Shown here piece by piece: positions 33,228-34,005 of a stretch of DNA of 34,005 bases (positions are counted from its first letter, which is position 1; each line of letters starts with the position of its first letter). Origin of the DNA: Paraglomus occultum (taxonomy: Eukaryota; Glomeromycota; Glomeromycetes; Paraglomerales; Paraglomeraceae); NCBI GenBank assembly GCA_910592205.1, contig CAJVPJ010000220.1:1-34005 (forward strand). The letters run 5' to 3'. The position numbers and the translations under genes are program-made. Below the pieces are notes generated by a model. The model was not told the origin of the DNA. It did not search any database and saw only the letters and a list, made by a program, of their open reading frames with translations.

Positions 33228-33313
33228 GGTTGTGTTGTACCTCAGTTGGGGACCTTGACAACTGAGTGTGACTGGGTTCTGAACTGAGACAGATCCTGAA
33301 CTCAGACACAACC
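33228..33313. repeat. 86-bp element with terminal and nested inverted repeats
   Basis: Ends GGTTGTGT and ACACAACC are perfect inverted repeats. Inside, CTCAGTTG (33241-33248) and CAACTGAG (33259-33266) form a second stem, and GAACTGAG/GAACTCAG blocks repeat farther on. It could be a tiny foldback element; no ORF. Confidence 0.45.
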
Positions 33314-33629
33314 GTGGCTTTTTTACTCACTGTTCTCCCTTAAATCGTTGGGATTAATTGAGTTTACATTACAGTAAATGCTCGATAATTGTGCCGCAAA
33401 ATCGTTGGATACTAATTTCCAATGTGGGGCATGCTGCAACAAAACTGAACATTTGATTATGTGACATAAATGAGAGGCTGGTTATGATGTGGCTGTAAAT
33501 TGACCAGTGTGACTGATTATGATGACGTTTTGAAAAGTAATAATTTATGACATGTTAATTTTAATGCTCACTTTATCATACCAGAAGGTGAGGAATATAA
33601 ACCATAACAGGATTAATATAGGGTTACCT

Positions 33630-33953
33630 CTATAAACATTGATTATTGGTGGGTTTTTTCGTTCTTAGAATCCAAAATACTAGGGCTGTAATCCCTGATG
33701 CCATAAGCATTGCTGGAATTAATCATAATGGAGATATTTTGTTTGAGCTTCTTATTCTTTGTTTTTCTTCTTCTAATTGTTTAACTTCAATCAATTCTCT
33801 TGATGATTTGATTACTTCTTGACCTTTATCCCTCTTACTATTACCCCAAACTTTGGCATATTCTTTAGGGTCATTCAGTTTTTCTGCAATTCTTTCATTT
33901 TCCATAGTACCTACTGGCTGATTGTTTCGAACAGGCCTGCCTTCATTTGGCAT
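33630..33953 (-). CDS. Small charged protein with in-frame TGA before a membrane segment
   Basis: ATG 33953 opens a hydrophilic 76-codon frame. It contains a coiled-coil-like charged helix (ELIEVKQLEEEKQRI) and stops at TGA 33725-33723. The same frame continues for 30 codons to TAG at 33630 and encodes a hydrophobic segment (IPAMLMASGITALVFWIL) followed by a short basic tail. With the TGA read through, the product would be a 107-residue tail-anchored-like protein. I do not recognise a family. Alternatives are a pseudogene with one nonsense change, a sequencing error, or an alternative 3' exon. No GT..AG pair that would remove the TGA was found. Confidence 0.4.
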
Positions 33954-34005
33954 TCATCATCTTTCCATTTTGTATTTAGGAAAGAAAGTAAAACATAAGT
34001 CACGT

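Larger units (their letters stand above)
31968..33629. other. 1.7-kb region upstream of the fusion gene, no gene seen
   Basis: AT-rich. The part next to the fusion gene holds a GATA-motif cluster and a TATATATA stretch (about 32197-32204). Farther right there is an ATT run (about 32657-32671) and a compact inverted-repeat element (33228-33313). ORFs here are short and unconvincing. Confidence 0.5.

Noticed and set aside
33723-33725. TGA as a selenocysteine codon
   Set aside because: No SECIS-like structure was recognised, and the residue would lie at the border of a membrane helix, not in a redox motif.

Overview
The window is nuclear DNA of a fungus. Genes are split by many short GT..AG introns (mostly about 70-190 nt). 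Intergenic DNA is AT-rich with simple repeats. The gene set is eukaryotic housekeeping plus a few lineage-specific families. SMG9 (NMD kinase complex), a GCN5L1/BLOC1S1 homologue, a Pal1-like fungal protein and a kinase-LRR protein of a style common in expanded families of Mucoromycota/Glomeromycotina together suggest an early-diverging, possibly arbuscular-mycorrhiza-like fungus. That placement is inference; no marker in the window fixes the species.

Layout. The first ~5 kb is accessory: the 3' part of a multi-exon protein of an unassigned, apparently expanded family (29-1469), a long hairpin, degraded coding fragments (about 1923-2820 and 4497-4920) and a 15-bp tandem repeat. A protein kinase fused to ribonuclease-inhibitor-type leucine-rich repeats follows (5616-7636). 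A sparse stretch with a probable MITE comes next (8542-8718). From about 9.7 kb the window is ordinary euchromatin: SMG9 (9758-12223), a 3.2-kb gap with repeats, an NAD kinase with an N-terminal membrane segment (15436-17726), mitochondrial ribosomal protein mL49 (18479-19218), the SNM1/PSO2 cross-link repair nuclease (19395-22467), a 1.8-kb gap, a Pal1-like protein (24294-25078), BLOC1S1/GCN5L1 (minus, 25912-26675), a divergent NUDT14-like Nudix hydrolase (26839-27947), ribosome-biogenesis factor RLP24 (minus, 28115-29214), tRNA-Ala(CGC) (29345-29417), and a large minus-strand gene (29630-31967) that joins allantoicase and ureidoglycolate lyase in one reading frame. The right end holds GATA-factor-like motifs upstream of that fusion gene and a small charged ORF with an in-frame TGA before a membrane segment.

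How the genes relate. Most neighbours are functionally independent, as usual for fungi. The standout metabolic unit is the fusion gene, which would carry out two consecutive steps of allantoin use (allantoate to ureidoglycolate to glyoxylate plus urea). A cluster of five HGATAR motifs about 250-335 bp upstream of its start is what nitrogen-catabolite control would predict. BLOC1S1 and the Nudix gene share a 163-bp divergent promoter region. Exon boundaries were set by hand from splice consensus, reading-frame phase and family conservation; every recognised multi-exon model closes in frame.
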